Of a stretch of DNA of 64,000 bases, positions 17,871 to 26,631 are shown piece by piece. Positions within the stretch are counted from its first letter, which is position 1, and the number at the start of each line of letters is the position of its first letter. Source of the stretch: Bacteroidales bacterium (GTDB lineage: Bacteria > Bacteroidota > Bacteroidia > Bacteroidales > VadinHA17); assembly GCA_016709865.1 (NCBI GenBank), contig JADJLX010000005.1:1674001-1738000 (forward strand). Direction: 5' to 3'. The notes under the pieces were generated by a model. The model did not search any database. It was given only the letters and a program-made list of their open reading frames with translations, and had not been told where the DNA came from. A program made the translations under genes and the position numbers.

Positions 17871-18457
17871 ATCACGATTTATCTGAAAAGGCCAAAGGCG
17901 ATCTGCTGCTGGTGGAAGAGGCAAAGAAGGGAAACGAAAAAGCCTTTGCCAGTCTGATGAACCGTTACCGTGATTCCATCTACTATATGCTTCTGAAGAT
18001 GGTAAATAATCCATACGATGCTGAAGATCTCACAATTGAAGCCTTCGGTAAAGCATTCCGTAATATTGAATCATATACACCCAGATATGCTTTCAGCACC
18101 TGGCTTTTTAAGATTGCCACGAACAATTGCGTTGACTTCATCAGAAAAAAACAGTTAGCCCCTACTCCTCTTGATCATCTGCAGGATAGTATGGATAATG
18201 TTACAGTTAATATCCAGTCCGACCTCCCCGATCCTGAAGAATCCCTGATAAATCACCAGAAGATTGAAGCTCTCAAAGATATTGTAAGCCAGCTCAAACC
18301 GAGATATAAATCGCTTATTGAACTCAGGTATTATAAGGAGTACTCATATGAAGAGATCTCATCGGAACTTAAACTCCCGATCGGGACTGTTAAAGCCCAG
18401 CTCTACAGGGCCAAAACATTGTTATACAACATATTAATCAAAACAGGCAACAGGTAG
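17861..18457 (+). CDS. ECF-type RNA polymerase sigma factor
   Basis: A 198-aa sigma-70 family factor with region 2 (about 25-95: FASLMNRYRDSIYYM, NPYDAEDLTIEAFGKAF, FSTWLFKIATNNCVDFIR) and region 4 (about 135-195: LIELRYYKEYSYEEISSELK and GTVKAQLYRAKTLLY). Intact ECF organisation without a C-terminal extension. No anti-sigma factor gene is next to it, which is unusual for many ECF groups; it lies between a glycosyltransferase and rsmG with overlapping ends on both sides, so expression may be tied to those genes. Confidence 0.92.
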   Translation: MEINHDLSEKAKGDLLLVEEAKKGNEKAFASLMNRYRDSIYYMLLKMVNNPYDAEDLTIEAFGKAFRNIESYTPRYAFSTWLFKIATNNCVDFIRKKQLAPTPLDHLQDSMDNVTVNIQSDLPDPEESLINHQKIEALKDIVSQLKPRYKSLIELRYYKEYSYEEISSELKLPIGTVKAQLYRAKTLLYNILIKTGNR

Positions 18458-19080
18458 TGTCAGAAAATATTATCCGGTACTTCCCTTCATTGACAGATCT
18501 GCAGAAGGAACAGTTTTCGAAGATCAAGCCAGTATACGACAATTGGAACAGCATGATAAATGTTGTTTCAAGAAAGGATATGGACAATTTCATGGTTCAT
18601 CATGTGCTTCATTCACTGGCAATAGCGAAAAAATTTAATTTTCAGCGGGGAACACGAATCCTTGATGTTGGTACCGGCGGAGGGTTTCCCGGTATACCAC
18701 TGGCTATTCTATTTCCCGATTGTCAGTTCACTCTTCTCGATTCAATAGAGAAAAAAATAAAAGTTGTTTCAGCTGCTGCTGATGAACTGGGTCTGAAAAA
18801 TGTAATCCCCTTACGAAAAAGAGTCGAAGAAGAAAAAAACAGGTATCAATTTATTATCAGCAGGGCAGTTACAGAGTTCAGCTCCTTTGTGAAACTGACA
18901 GAAAAGAACCTTGAGAGGTCAGGAAAAAACAGTCTGAAAAACGGCATTATTTACCTCAAGGGAGGAGATCTTGATGAAGAGTTAAACCCGTTTAGAAACA
19001 GGGTGACTATCTGGAATATCAGTGACTTTTTTGACGAGCAATTCTTTGAAACGAAAAAGATTGTTTACCTGCCTTTTTGA
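18457..19080 (+). CDS. rsmG: 16S rRNA (guanine-527-N7)-methyltransferase
   Basis: Methylates N7 of G527 in 16S rRNA. The 207-aa protein has the SAM-binding motif ILDVGTGGGFPGIPLAI (about 67-83) and the RsmG N-terminal helices with YDNWNSMINVVSRKD. The start is a GTG at 18457 that shares one base with the sigma-factor stop (TAG), indicating translational coupling. Confidence 0.94.
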   Translation: MSENIIRYFPSLTDLQKEQFSKIKPVYDNWNSMINVVSRKDMDNFMVHHVLHSLAIAKKFNFQRGTRILDVGTGGGFPGIPLAILFPDCQFTLLDSIEKKIKVVSAAADELGLKNVIPLRKRVEEEKNRYQFIISRAVTEFSSFVKLTEKNLERSGKNSLKNGIIYLKGGDLDEELNPFRNRVTIWNISDFFDEQFFETKKIVYLPF

Positions 19081-19129
19081 TTTTTTTGAAAAAAAACACC
19101 CTCCGCGTTTTTATATTTCAAAAAAGTAC

Positions 19130-19137
19130 TACATTTG
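19130..19137 (+). promoter_or_regulatory. -7 promoter element for rpmH
   Basis: TACATTTG matches TAnnTTTG 44 bases before the rpmH ATG; a TTTT run near 19108 is at a suitable distance for a degenerate -33 box. Confidence 0.6.
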
Positions 19138-19180
19138 CAGTCTCAAATCAGAGAGTTAGACAACAAATATATTTGAAAAG

Positions 19181-19339
19181 ATGAAAAGGACATTTCAGCC
19201 ATCAAGAAGAAAGAGATCAAACAAGCATGGTTTCAGGGAAAGGATGTCAACCCCGAACGGAAGAAGAGTTCTTGCAGCACGCAGAGCCAAGGGAAGAAAG
19301 AAACTTACTGTTTCCGAAGAACTTAAACTTAAAGGATAA
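19181..19339 (+). CDS. rpmH: 50S ribosomal protein L34
   Basis: A 52-codon gene. The protein starts [18 protein letters not shown] and continues [20 protein letters not shown], the highly conserved L34 sequence. The Bacteroidota form has a short C-terminal tail ([11 protein letters not shown]). It has its own -7 element upstream and a terminator directly downstream, so it is a monocistronic unit. Confidence 0.97.
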   Translation: MKRTFQPSRRKRSNKHGFRERMSTPNGRRVLAARRAKGRKKLTVSEELKLKG

Positions 19340-19360
19340 TTCACATTCTACAATATCTTA

Positions 19361-19394
19361 AAAAGGTGTCTTTTATTAAGGCACCTTTTTTTAT
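19361..19394 (+). terminator. Intrinsic terminator after rpmH
   Basis: AAAGGTGTCTT pairs with AAGGCACCTTT (one G-U pair) around a short TTATT-containing loop, followed directly by a run of T. It is 22 bases after the rpmH stop. Confidence 0.8.
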
Positions 19395-19427
19395 TTCTTA
19401 CCTTTACCGACTCAAATTTTTCAATAT

Positions 19428-20564
19428 ATGAATCATCTTCTAACCGCTATAACTGATACTGATCTGCGAAGAATAGCCGAAAAAGTATCAGCTGAACAAA
19501 GAATAACACCGGAAGAAGGGCTCCTGCTTTTTAAAAAAGCTGACCTGGCAATGCTTGGCATTCTGGCCGGGGTAGTACGGAAAAGACATAATGGCAACAA
19601 AGCTTTCTATAATCACAATTTTCATATCGAACCTACAAACAAATGCATCTATAACTGCAGATTCTGTTCTTACCATAAGCCTGAAGGCGATCCTGAAAGC
19701 TGGGAGTTCAGTCATGATGAGATGCTGAACATCGTTAAGAAGTTCGACAGCAAACCGGTAACAGAAGTGCATATTGTTGGAGGGGTTCATCCTGCCTATG
19801 ATCTTCATTACTGGGGCAGACTGATAAAGAAGATCAAGGAGCACAGACCAACACTTCATGTAAAAGCGTTCTCAGCAATAGAGCTCGACTATATGATAAC
19901 CAAAGGTGGTTATACAATTGAAGAAGGATTAAGCCTGCTCAAAGAGTATGGACTCGATTCTATCCCCGGAGGAGGAGCAGAGATCTTTGATGAGGAGCTC
20001 AGAAAACAGATCTGCGATGAGAAAGCCTCATCTGATCTGTGGCTTACAATTCATGAGACGGCACACAGGCTGGGCATTCCATCAAATGCGACAATGCTGT
20101 ACGGACATATTGAAAATTACACTCAAAGGATAGACCACCTTGAACGACTCCGGAAACTACAGGACAGAACAGGTGGTTTCAATGCATTTATTCCCCTGAA
20201 ATATAAAAAGACAAATAACAGCATGTCATACCTGGGGGAGGTAAACCTAATCGAAGATCTCAGAAACTACGCTGTATCAAGGATTTATCTCGATAATTTT
20301 ACTCATATAAAGGCCTACTGGCCAATGATTGGCAAAGAAAGTTCACAGCTTGCACTCTCATTCGGAGCCGATGATATGGACGGTACAATAGACGACACAA
20401 CAAGGATCTATTCAATGGCAGGTTCAGCTGAGGAGAAACCCGCAATGACAACAGAAGAAATATGCAAACTGATAACCGAAGCAGGTTATGTGCCGGTGGA
20501 AAGGGATTCACTCTATAGTCCTATGCCCCCCATCCCCCCTGAAGGGGGGCTAAAACAGCTCTGA
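19428..20564 (+). CDS. mqnE: Aminofutalosine synthase (radical SAM)
   Basis: Radical SAM enzyme that joins SAM-derived adenosine to 3-[(1-carboxyvinyl)oxy]benzoate in the futalosine route to menaquinone. The 378-aa protein has the [4Fe-4S] motif CIYNCRFC (C73, C77, C80), HIVGGVHP, and PGGGAEIFDEELR, which favours MqnE over MqnC. No other mqn gene is in the window. The final codons (after about residue 366) read through a dispersed C/G-run palindrome, giving an odd tail PMPPIPPEGG. The original C-terminus may have been slightly different. Confidence 0.86.
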   Translation: MNHLLTAITDTDLRRIAEKVSAEQRITPEEGLLLFKKADLAMLGILAGVVRKRHNGNKAFYNHNFHIEPTNKCIYNCRFCSYHKPEGDPESWEFSHDEMLNIVKKFDSKPVTEVHIVGGVHPAYDLHYWGRLIKKIKEHRPTLHVKAFSAIELDYMITKGGYTIEEGLSLLKEYGLDSIPGGGAEIFDEELRKQICDEKASSDLWLTIHETAHRLGIPSNATMLYGHIENYTQRIDHLERLRKLQDRTGGFNAFIPLKYKKTNNSMSYLGEVNLIEDLRNYAVSRIYLDNFTHIKAYWPMIGKESSQLALSFGADDMDGTIDDTTRIYSMAGSAEEKPAMTTEEICKLITEAGYVPVERDSLYSPMPPIPPEGGLKQL

Positions 20565-20593
20565 ATTATACCCCCTTTAGGGGGAAGGGGGCA
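20524..20593. repeat. C/G-run palindrome overlapping the 3' end of mqnE
   Basis: TGCCCCCCATCCCCCC and its near-complement GGGGGAAGGGGGCA flank a second pair CCCCCTGAAGGGGG/CCCCCTTTAGGGGG. The left half is translated as the mqnE C-terminus; the right half is intergenic. Similar C/G-run words occur at 9690-9705. Confidence 0.7.
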
Positions 20594-20646
20594 AAAAAGC
20601 AATTTTATAAGTACCTTTACGTTATTATAAATGATCAATTTTCAAT

Positions 20647-21498
20647 ATGAGCTTAAAAAACTTTATCCTGAGCAAAGTATTTCTTAAAAACCTGGGACTG
20701 GCTATATCGATTGTTGTTGGTGTTATAATGATCCTGCTTATATGGATGAACTTCTATACAAGACATGGTCAGGCCCGGCCTGTTCCTGATTTCTACGGAC
20801 TTACACTTGAGGAAACAATTAAACTGGCAAAGAAAAACAAGCTGAAATACACTATTGCTGATTCAGTTTACACCACGATTGTACCACGTGGCTGTATAGC
20901 TGAGCAGAGTCCGAAGCCTGGATTCAAAGTCAAAAAATGGAGAAATATTGTTCTTACAATAAATGCCTTCAATCCGGAAATGGTTGCAGTTCCAAATCTT
21001 ATCGACCTCCCTATCAGACAGGCTCTGCTGCAGATTGAGAGCTCAGGATTAAAGATGGGAGAATCGAGATTCAGGCCTGATCTGTCGATTAATATTGTTC
21101 TTGACCAGTTATACAACGGGAAAAAGATCAATCCGGGAGACTCACTTCAGAAAGGCTCGGTAATTGATCTGGTTTTAGGCAAAGGTCTTAGCAATCAGCG
21201 TTCTTCTGTGCCCGATCTAATGGGTATGCACCTCGATCCTGCCAAAAACAAGATTATTGTTTCCGCTTTTAGTCTTGGTACCTATATTTATGACAGTTCA
21301 ATTTTAACAGGCGATGATACTGTTAATGCATTTGTCTACAAACAGAATCCGGAGTTTAAAGAAGATGCCAGCCTTCAGCTGGGATCTGCAATATACCTTT
21401 GGTTAACAGTTGATTCAGCCAAACTCCCGGTTGATTCAACACTGATCGTGACGGATACTATCCCTGCAGCAGAAATATTAAGCAGGCCATCTAATTAA
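20647..21498 (+). CDS. PASTA domain-containing membrane protein
   Basis: A 283-aa protein with a short cytoplasmic N-terminus, one TM segment (about 15-35) and two clear PASTA repeats plus a degenerate third outside the membrane: RPVPDFYGLTLEETIKLAKK, VAVPNLIDLPIRQALLQIE, and SVPDLMGMHLDPAKN. PASTA domains bind peptidoglycan or related ligands. There is no kinase domain, so it is not a PASTA kinase. It is 5 bases upstream of the T9SS cargo gene; with rluD it forms a three-gene operon. Confidence 0.9.
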   Translation: MSLKNFILSKVFLKNLGLAISIVVGVIMILLIWMNFYTRHGQARPVPDFYGLTLEETIKLAKKNKLKYTIADSVYTTIVPRGCIAEQSPKPGFKVKKWRNIVLTINAFNPEMVAVPNLIDLPIRQALLQIESSGLKMGESRFRPDLSINIVLDQLYNGKKINPGDSLQKGSVIDLVLGKGLSNQRSSVPDLMGMHLDPAKNKIIVSAFSLGTYIYDSSILTGDDTVNAFVYKQNPEFKEDASLQLGSAIYLWLTVDSAKLPVDSTLIVTDTIPAAEILSRPSN

Positions 21499-21503
21499 TT
21501 ATA

Positions 21504-23360
21504 ATGCTCAGAAAGCTTTTTCTATATACTGCCTTATTCTTTCTCATACCTTCTGTTGTCTTTCCACAGGAGGTAATAACGGGTCTGCAATCAAATTACA
21601 CAGTAGCAGGTCAGATAAACAAGTTACATACTTTTAAGGGTATAACTGCCGGGGATACTATTACATTACCGGTATTTGATGATTTTTCTGGGCAGACAGT
21701 ATATCCTGACAGGAAATGGTGGACAGATGAGTTTGTCTTTGTAAACAATACATATTCAGACCGGCAGATCACCCTGGGCGTTGCTACTTTTGATGCTCTC
21801 AATAATCTGGGACGACTGTACGAAACTGCCTCTTCATCAGGATTTAAAGCTGATCAGCTGACCTCTAAGCCATTGAATCTGAACTATACAGCATCTGACA
21901 ATATATGGCTGAGTTTTCATTATCAGGCTGGCGGCCTCGCCGATTCACCTGAGATTAATGACAGCCTGACACTTCAGTTTTTTGCACCTGCAGAAAACAA
22001 ATGGTATTCGGTATGGAGGAGTGAAGGTAAAACCGGCAAAAATTTCAAAGCTGTAATAATTCCTGTAAATCAGTCAAGGTTCCTTAAAAGAGGATTTCAG
22101 TTCCGTTTCATTAATTATGCAAGTCTTAGCCAGAACCTCAGCGATCCTTCGATGGTTGGCAACTGCGATATCTGGAATATTGACTATCTGAAGATTGATA
22201 AAAACAGAAATGAGGCGGATACCGTCTATAATGACGTGGCATTCAGATTGCCCGTCAGGTCAGTATTGAAGAGACATGAATCGATGCCATGGAAACAGTT
22301 CAAACAGATCTCGCTTCAGGAGATGGGTTCCGCGATACCGGTTCAGTATCGTAACAATGATGTTATTACAAGGAATATCACCCGTAATTTTGAAATATGG
22401 GACGTTTATAAAAAGTCGGAAGCACACTCATTTTCCCCGGGGGCAACAAACATAAACGCTTCATCTGATGTTACATATAATGCGAATCTGGTCTATACCT
22501 ACAACACCGATAATCCCGATTCTGCACTTTTCAGGATTACCTGTTCCCTTAAAACTGATGCATTCGATCCAAAGGAAAATGACACTGTTATTTACTACCA
22601 GGTTTTTAAAAACTACTTTGCATTTGATGATGGTTCTTCAGAAGGCGGATATGGTATAAATGGTCTGGGGTCAAGAAATGCCATGCTGGCTTACCGCTTC
22701 ACATCATTTATGCAGGATACTTTAAGGGCTGTTCAGATCTGCTTCAACGACAGCTATATGGATGCAAACAAAAGAGCCTTTGATCTGATGGTATGGGACG
22801 ACAATAATGGCTCACCGGGCAATGTGCTTCATACTGAAGAGGAGGTGATGGTTGAGCAGGGAGACTATATTAATGGATTCTACAGGTACAGGATACCAGG
22901 TGGCGTTCCGGTAGATGGTATTTTTTATGTTGGATGGAAACAGCGGTCAGAAGCATTTCTTAACGCAGGATTTGATGTCAATACTCCGCATAAAGGGAAA
23001 CAATTTTATTGGATTAACGGGGAATGGAATCAGTCGCAGGTCGATGGCAGCGTAATGATCAGAGCTGTTGTTGGCGATCCTTTGAAGATCACAGGAATAG
23101 ATGATATTTTTTCAAAGAATAAAAATATCGTAAAAATATGGCCCAACCCTGCTTCTGATCATATTACAATTGAAAAGGGAGACATTCCATTGTGGGGACA
23201 AACATATATTTCAATATACGACATCTCAGGCCGCGAACTTATAAAAGTGGCTGACAGTGACAGGATTGATATTACATCCCTTCCAAAGGGGATTTACATA
23301 GTTATAACAAGTCACAACGACAAAACTGTTGGTTATAACCGGTTAATTAAATCAAAGTAA
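21504..23360 (+). CDS. Secreted protein with T9SS type A sorting domain
   Basis: A 618-aa protein with an N-terminal signal peptide (MLRKLFLYTALFFLIPSVVF) and a C-terminal Por/T9SS sorting domain (about 540-618: KIWPNPASDHITI, ISIYDISGRELIK, LPKGIYIVI), so it should be exported by the type IX system and anchored or released at the surface. The middle is beta-rich without a recognised catalytic motif. It lies between the PASTA gene and rluD. Function unknown. Confidence 0.85.
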   Translation: MLRKLFLYTALFFLIPSVVFPQEVITGLQSNYTVAGQINKLHTFKGITAGDTITLPVFDDFSGQTVYPDRKWWTDEFVFVNNTYSDRQITLGVATFDALNNLGRLYETASSSGFKADQLTSKPLNLNYTASDNIWLSFHYQAGGLADSPEINDSLTLQFFAPAENKWYSVWRSEGKTGKNFKAVIIPVNQSRFLKRGFQFRFINYASLSQNLSDPSMVGNCDIWNIDYLKIDKNRNEADTVYNDVAFRLPVRSVLKRHESMPWKQFKQISLQEMGSAIPVQYRNNDVITRNITRNFEIWDVYKKSEAHSFSPGATNINASSDVTYNANLVYTYNTDNPDSALFRITCSLKTDAFDPKENDTVIYYQVFKNYFAFDDGSSEGGYGINGLGSRNAMLAYRFTSFMQDTLRAVQICFNDSYMDANKRAFDLMVWDDNNGSPGNVLHTEEEVMVEQGDYINGFYRYRIPGGVPVDGIFYVGWKQRSEAFLNAGFDVNTPHKGKQFYWINGEWNQSQVDGSVMIRAVVGDPLKITGIDDIFSKNKNIVKIWPNPASDHITIEKGDIPLWGQTYISIYDISGRELIKVADSDRIDITSLPKGIYIVITSHNDKTVGYNRLIKSK

Positions 23361-23369
23361 GGAGAAAAA

Positions 23370-24410
23370 ATGGCAGAGGAAGAATTAATTGACCAGGTTG
23401 AACAGGAACTCTTTGAACATTACAGGTTTAAAGCAGATCCCGGACAGTCATTACTCAGAATTGATAAGTTCCTGTCAGACAGGCTTGAGAACAGTTCCCG
23501 CACGCGCATTCAGAATGCTGCAAATGCCGGTAATATATTGGTTAACAATAATCCGGTTAAACCAAATTATAAGATTAAACCGGGAGATATTGTCCAGATA
23601 GTGCTGCCTACGCCCCCAAGGGAGATTGAGCTGATTCCCCAGGATATTCCATTGAATATTGTTTATGAAGATGATGATGTACTTGTTGTAAATAAAGAAC
23701 CAGGAATGGTGGTACATCCGGCCTACGGTAATTATTCCGGAACACTGGTAAATGCACTGATGTGGCATTTTAAAGATCTCCCGCTCTTCAATACTGGAGA
23801 GAGCAGGCCGGGACTGGTCCACAGGATTGATAAAAACACATCAGGAATTCTTGTAATTGCGAAGAATGAGTTTGCGCTTAACAGGCTCTCGAAACAGTTC
23901 TACGACCGCACCACTGACAGAAGATATAATGCTCTGGTCTGGGGTGTTCCTGATCCGGCAGAAGGAACAATTACCGGGAATGTAGGAAGAAGTATTAAGG
24001 ACAGAAAAGTCATGCAGGTCTTTTCTGATGAAAGTGAAGGAAAAACAGCAATTACACACTATAAAGTACTGGAGAACCTGGGCTATATATCACTTGTTGA
24101 GTGTAAGCTTGAGACAGGCAGGACACATCAGATAAGAGTGCATTTCAGTCATATAAAGCATCCCCTTTTCAACGACGAAGAATATGGCGGAGATCAGATA
24201 ATAAAGGGTACTACTTTTACAAAGTATCAGCAGTTTATAAAGAATTGTTTCAAGATACTCCCGCGACAGGCACTGCATGCCAAATCACTCTCATTTGATC
24301 ATCCGGTTACCGGTAAAAGACTGCACTTCGATTCAAATCTGCCTGATGATATGGTACAGGTTATAGAAAAATGGAGGAAATACACCTCCGGAAGGGAAGC
24401 CATTGATTAA
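23370..24410 (+). CDS. RluD-family pseudouridine synthase
   Basis: Converts uridine to pseudouridine in 23S rRNA (RluD/RluC type). The 346-aa protein has an N-terminal S4 RNA-binding domain (about 28-78) and the catalytic domain with the nucleophilic D154 in LVHRIDKNTSG. Other motifs are KPGM-like KEPGMVVHP and ETGRTHQIRVH. A purine-rich AAGGAGAAAAA precedes the ATG. Last gene of the PASTA-T9SS-rluD operon. Exact target site not determined. Confidence 0.92.
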   Translation: MAEEELIDQVEQELFEHYRFKADPGQSLLRIDKFLSDRLENSSRTRIQNAANAGNILVNNNPVKPNYKIKPGDIVQIVLPTPPREIELIPQDIPLNIVYEDDDVLVVNKEPGMVVHPAYGNYSGTLVNALMWHFKDLPLFNTGESRPGLVHRIDKNTSGILVIAKNEFALNRLSKQFYDRTTDRRYNALVWGVPDPAEGTITGNVGRSIKDRKVMQVFSDESEGKTAITHYKVLENLGYISLVECKLETGRTHQIRVHFSHIKHPLFNDEEYGGDQIIKGTTFTKYQQFIKNCFKILPRQALHAKSLSFDHPVTGKRLHFDSNLPDDMVQVIEKWRKYTSGREAID

Positions 24411-24416
24411 AAAAAA

Positions 24417-24538
24417 TTACACAGAGTTACACTGAGGAGACACAGAGTTACACTGAGCAAAAGTACTCTGTCTTAATATCCTCTGTGCCCTGTGCCCTGC
24501 GCTCTTTGCCCCTAGCCATGCTGAGCGAAGCCGAAGCA
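24417..24538. repeat. Composite of CACAGAG and GTGCCCTG words
   Basis: Between rluD (plus) and the TPM gene (minus). Contains ACACAGAGTTACACTGAGGAG, then CTCTGTGCCCTGTGCCC-type words, then CATGCTGAGCGAAGCCGAAG directly against the TPM stop codon. Arms pair only loosely. It joins words that elsewhere form separate elements. Confidence 0.65.
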
Positions 24539-25354
24539 TTACCAACTTCCTCCAGCACCTCCTCCGCCAAAGCTGCCGCCACCGAAGCCACCAAAGCCGC
24601 CACCGCTGCTGCCGCCACCTGAGAAACCGCCCCAGCTGCCGCTGTGAGAGCCTCTTCCTGAATTCATCATGCTGAGCAGTAACCACAGTGGCAAACCTCC
24701 GCTGCTGATATTCTTGTTATTCGACCCTCCTTTTTTACCGGAGATAACAGCTATGATGATTATTATGATGAAAATAATAAATCCGACAGGCATGCCTTTT
24801 CCGCTGCTCTTTCTGCCCGACATTCCATACTGCTCGGCAGAAAACTCACCTCTCGCGAGCGACATGATTGTGCTTGTTGCATTATTAAGGCCACCAAAGT
24901 AATCTTCTATACGGAATGCAGGGAGTATCTCATAATCAACAATTTCGCCGCATGTTATATCAGGTATCACACCTTCAAGACCATAGCCCGGTGCAATAAA
25001 AACCTCTCCGTTTGAATCAGAGGTTTTTGGTTTAACTAGAATCAGCACCCCGTTGTTTGAGCCCTTCTGCCCTATTCCCCATTTCTCGCCAAGACGCTGT
25101 GCATAGTCCGATTTATCATATCCCGATAACGTCTTAACAATCACAATTGCAATCTGGGTTGTTGTTGAATCGTTAAATGAAACAAGTTTACGCTCAAGAC
25201 TATTTATCTCATTAGCTGTAAGTAAGCCGGCAAAATCATTAACAAGTCTTGGAGGATTTGGCCTGTCGGGAATATCCTGAGCAAAGATAAAACCTGAATT
25301 TACTGTGAAAAAAATAACAGTAAGGGCGAGTAATTTAGTCAGTCTGTTTCTCAT
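24539..25354 (-). CDS. TPM domain membrane protein with glycine-rich tail
   Basis: A 271-aa protein: signal peptide (1-25), TPM domain (about 35-165, with VNDFAGLLTANEI and APGYGLEGVIPD), a TM segment (about 190-207) and a tail of Gly/Ser/Phe repeats ending GGGGAGGSW. The layout resembles YgcG-type proteins of unknown cellular role. It is co-directional with a second TPM gene and lemA in a 3-gene operon (5-base gap). Confidence 0.88.
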   Translation of the reverse strand: MRNRLTKLLALTVIFFTVNSGFIFAQDIPDRPNPPRLVNDFAGLLTANEINSLERKLVSFNDSTTTQIAIVIVKTLSGYDKSDYAQRLGEKWGIGQKGSNNGVLILVKPKTSDSNGEVFIAPGYGLEGVIPDITCGEIVDYEILPAFRIEDYFGGLNNATSTIMSLARGEFSAEQYGMSGRKSSGKGMPVGFIIFIIIIIIAVISGKKGGSNNKNISSGGLPLWLLLSMMNSGRGSHSGSWGGFSGGGSSGGGFGGFGGGSFGGGGAGGSW

Positions 25355-25359
25355 ATAAA

Positions 25360-25809
25360 TTACTCTCCTTTTAGTTTATCAAATGAGATCTCATCCGGAA
25401 GTTCATTAACATCATCCTTTTTAAACGGGAAATGAGTTTGAAGCTGTTTCCCGGCCATTAATATGCCTTCCGACAAACCTTCAGTAAATTTTTCTTCCTT
25501 AAAATTCTTTACTAGCAGTTCACTGATCTCATTCCAGAAACCGGCGGGAACCTTTGAGTTAATACCTGCATCGCCTATAATAGCGAATTTCCTGTCGCTG
25601 ACAGCAAGATAAAACAGTACCCCGTTTCTTTCATCTGTTTTATGCATCCCGAGTTTTTTGAATACCCAGGCAGCTCTGTCGAGGACATCTCCTGTGAGTG
25701 ATGTTTCAATGTGAACCCTGATCTCTCCGGAAGTCTCTTTTTCAGCCTCCTTAACAGAAGCAAGAATCAGAGCCTGCTGCTCTTTTGTAAAGAACGATGA
25801 AGCATTCAT
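25360..25809 (-). CDS. TPM domain protein, short form
   Basis: A 149-aa protein with a TPM domain only (SGEIRVHIETSLTGDVLDRA, RNGVLFYLAVSDRKFAIIGD); no signal peptide or TM segment is apparent, so it may act in the cytoplasm or at the membrane with its longer neighbour. It is the middle gene of lemA-TPM-TPM. The biochemical role is unknown. Confidence 0.86.
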   Translation of the reverse strand: MNASSFFTKEQQALILASVKEAEKETSGEIRVHIETSLTGDVLDRAAWVFKKLGMHKTDERNGVLFYLAVSDRKFAIIGDAGINSKVPAGFWNEISELLVKNFKEEKFTEGLSEGILMAGKQLQTHFPFKKDDVNELPDEISFDKLKGE

Positions 25810-25828
25810 TTAATATGTATAAATTAGA

Positions 25829-26431
25829 TTAGAAAGTAACAACAGGTGCTTTTTCAGCTCCTTCGGAAGCTTCAAAATAAGGTTTTGCAGCAAATCCGAA
25901 CATCCCGGCTATGAAGTTTTGAGGAAACCTTTTGATATAAGTATTGAATCCCTGTGCTACTTCATTGAATTTCCTTCTTTCAACAGAAATCCTGTTCTCA
26001 GTACCTTCAAGTTCAACCTGGAGATCCCTGAAATTCTGAGTTGCTTTTAATTCCGGATATTGCTCCATAACAACCATCAGTCTGCCCAAAGCAGATGAAA
26101 CCTGGCCCTGAGCCTGCTGGAACTGTGCCATGCTTTCAGGAGTCATTTTTGTAGGATCAATAGTTACTGAAGTAGCCTTTGCTCTTGCCTCAATAACCTG
26201 TGTAAGAGTAGTCTGTTCAAAGTTAGCTGCGCCTTTAACAGTATTCACAAAGTTCGGAATAAGATCAGATCTGCGCTGATACGATGTTTCAACATTTCCC
26301 CACTGACTTGTTACACCCTCATTCATGGTAACCATTGTGTTATACACTCTGGTTCCCCAGATAACGACGGATAAAACTATCAGTGCCAGAACTGCACCTA
26401 TAATAATTGATATCAAACAACCTTTTTTCAT
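25829..26431 (-). CDS. LemA family protein
   Basis: A 200-aa protein with one N-terminal TM segment (about 5-26) and the LemA helical domain (YNTMVTMNEGVTSQWGNVET, YQRRSDLIPNFVNTVKG, RRKFNEVAQGFNTYI). LemA proteins often neighbour TPM proteins; their function is not settled. First gene of this operon, with a -7 element TACCTTTG 23 bases upstream. Confidence 0.93.
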   Translation of the reverse strand: MKKGCLISIIIGAVLALIVLSVVIWGTRVYNTMVTMNEGVTSQWGNVETSYQRRSDLIPNFVNTVKGAANFEQTTLTQVIEARAKATSVTIDPTKMTPESMAQFQQAQGQVSSALGRLMVVMEQYPELKATQNFRDLQVELEGTENRISVERRKFNEVAQGFNTYIKRFPQNFIAGMFGFAAKPYFEASEGAEKAPVVTF

Positions 26432-26453
26432 TTTTATGATTTTAATATTTCAT

Positions 26454-26461
26454 CAAAGGTA
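26454..26461 (-). promoter_or_regulatory. -7 promoter element for lemA
   Basis: TACCTTTG (minus strand) matches TAnnTTTG, 23 bases before the lemA ATG. Confidence 0.55.
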
Positions 26462-26503
26462 ATACATATGAACCTTATTAGCCAAATGATTAAAAAAAAT
26501 ATT

Positions 26504-26569
26504 GCGCGGGGCACAGAGCAAGTGGCATGGTGCACAGGGCGCAGGGCACATTGTACAGAGTGCAGAGCA
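26504..26569. repeat. GCACAGGGCGCAGGGCAC-word repeat between divergent lemA and ddl
   Basis: Runs of GCACAGAG, GCACAGGG and GCAGGGCAC with TGCAGAGC. Unlike most copies it lies between divergent genes and has no clear second arm. Same words as 27605-27665. Confidence 0.6.
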
Positions 26570-26602
26570 TCCGGTATTTCTTCGGAGTTTCATAAAATTG
26601 AC

Positions 26603-26610
26603 TAATTTTG
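26603..26610 (+). promoter_or_regulatory. -7 promoter element for ddl
   Basis: TAATTTTG matches TAnnTTTG, 22 bases before the ddl ATG. Confidence 0.55.
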
Positions 26611-26631
26611 GATTGAAAAATTAAACAAAAC

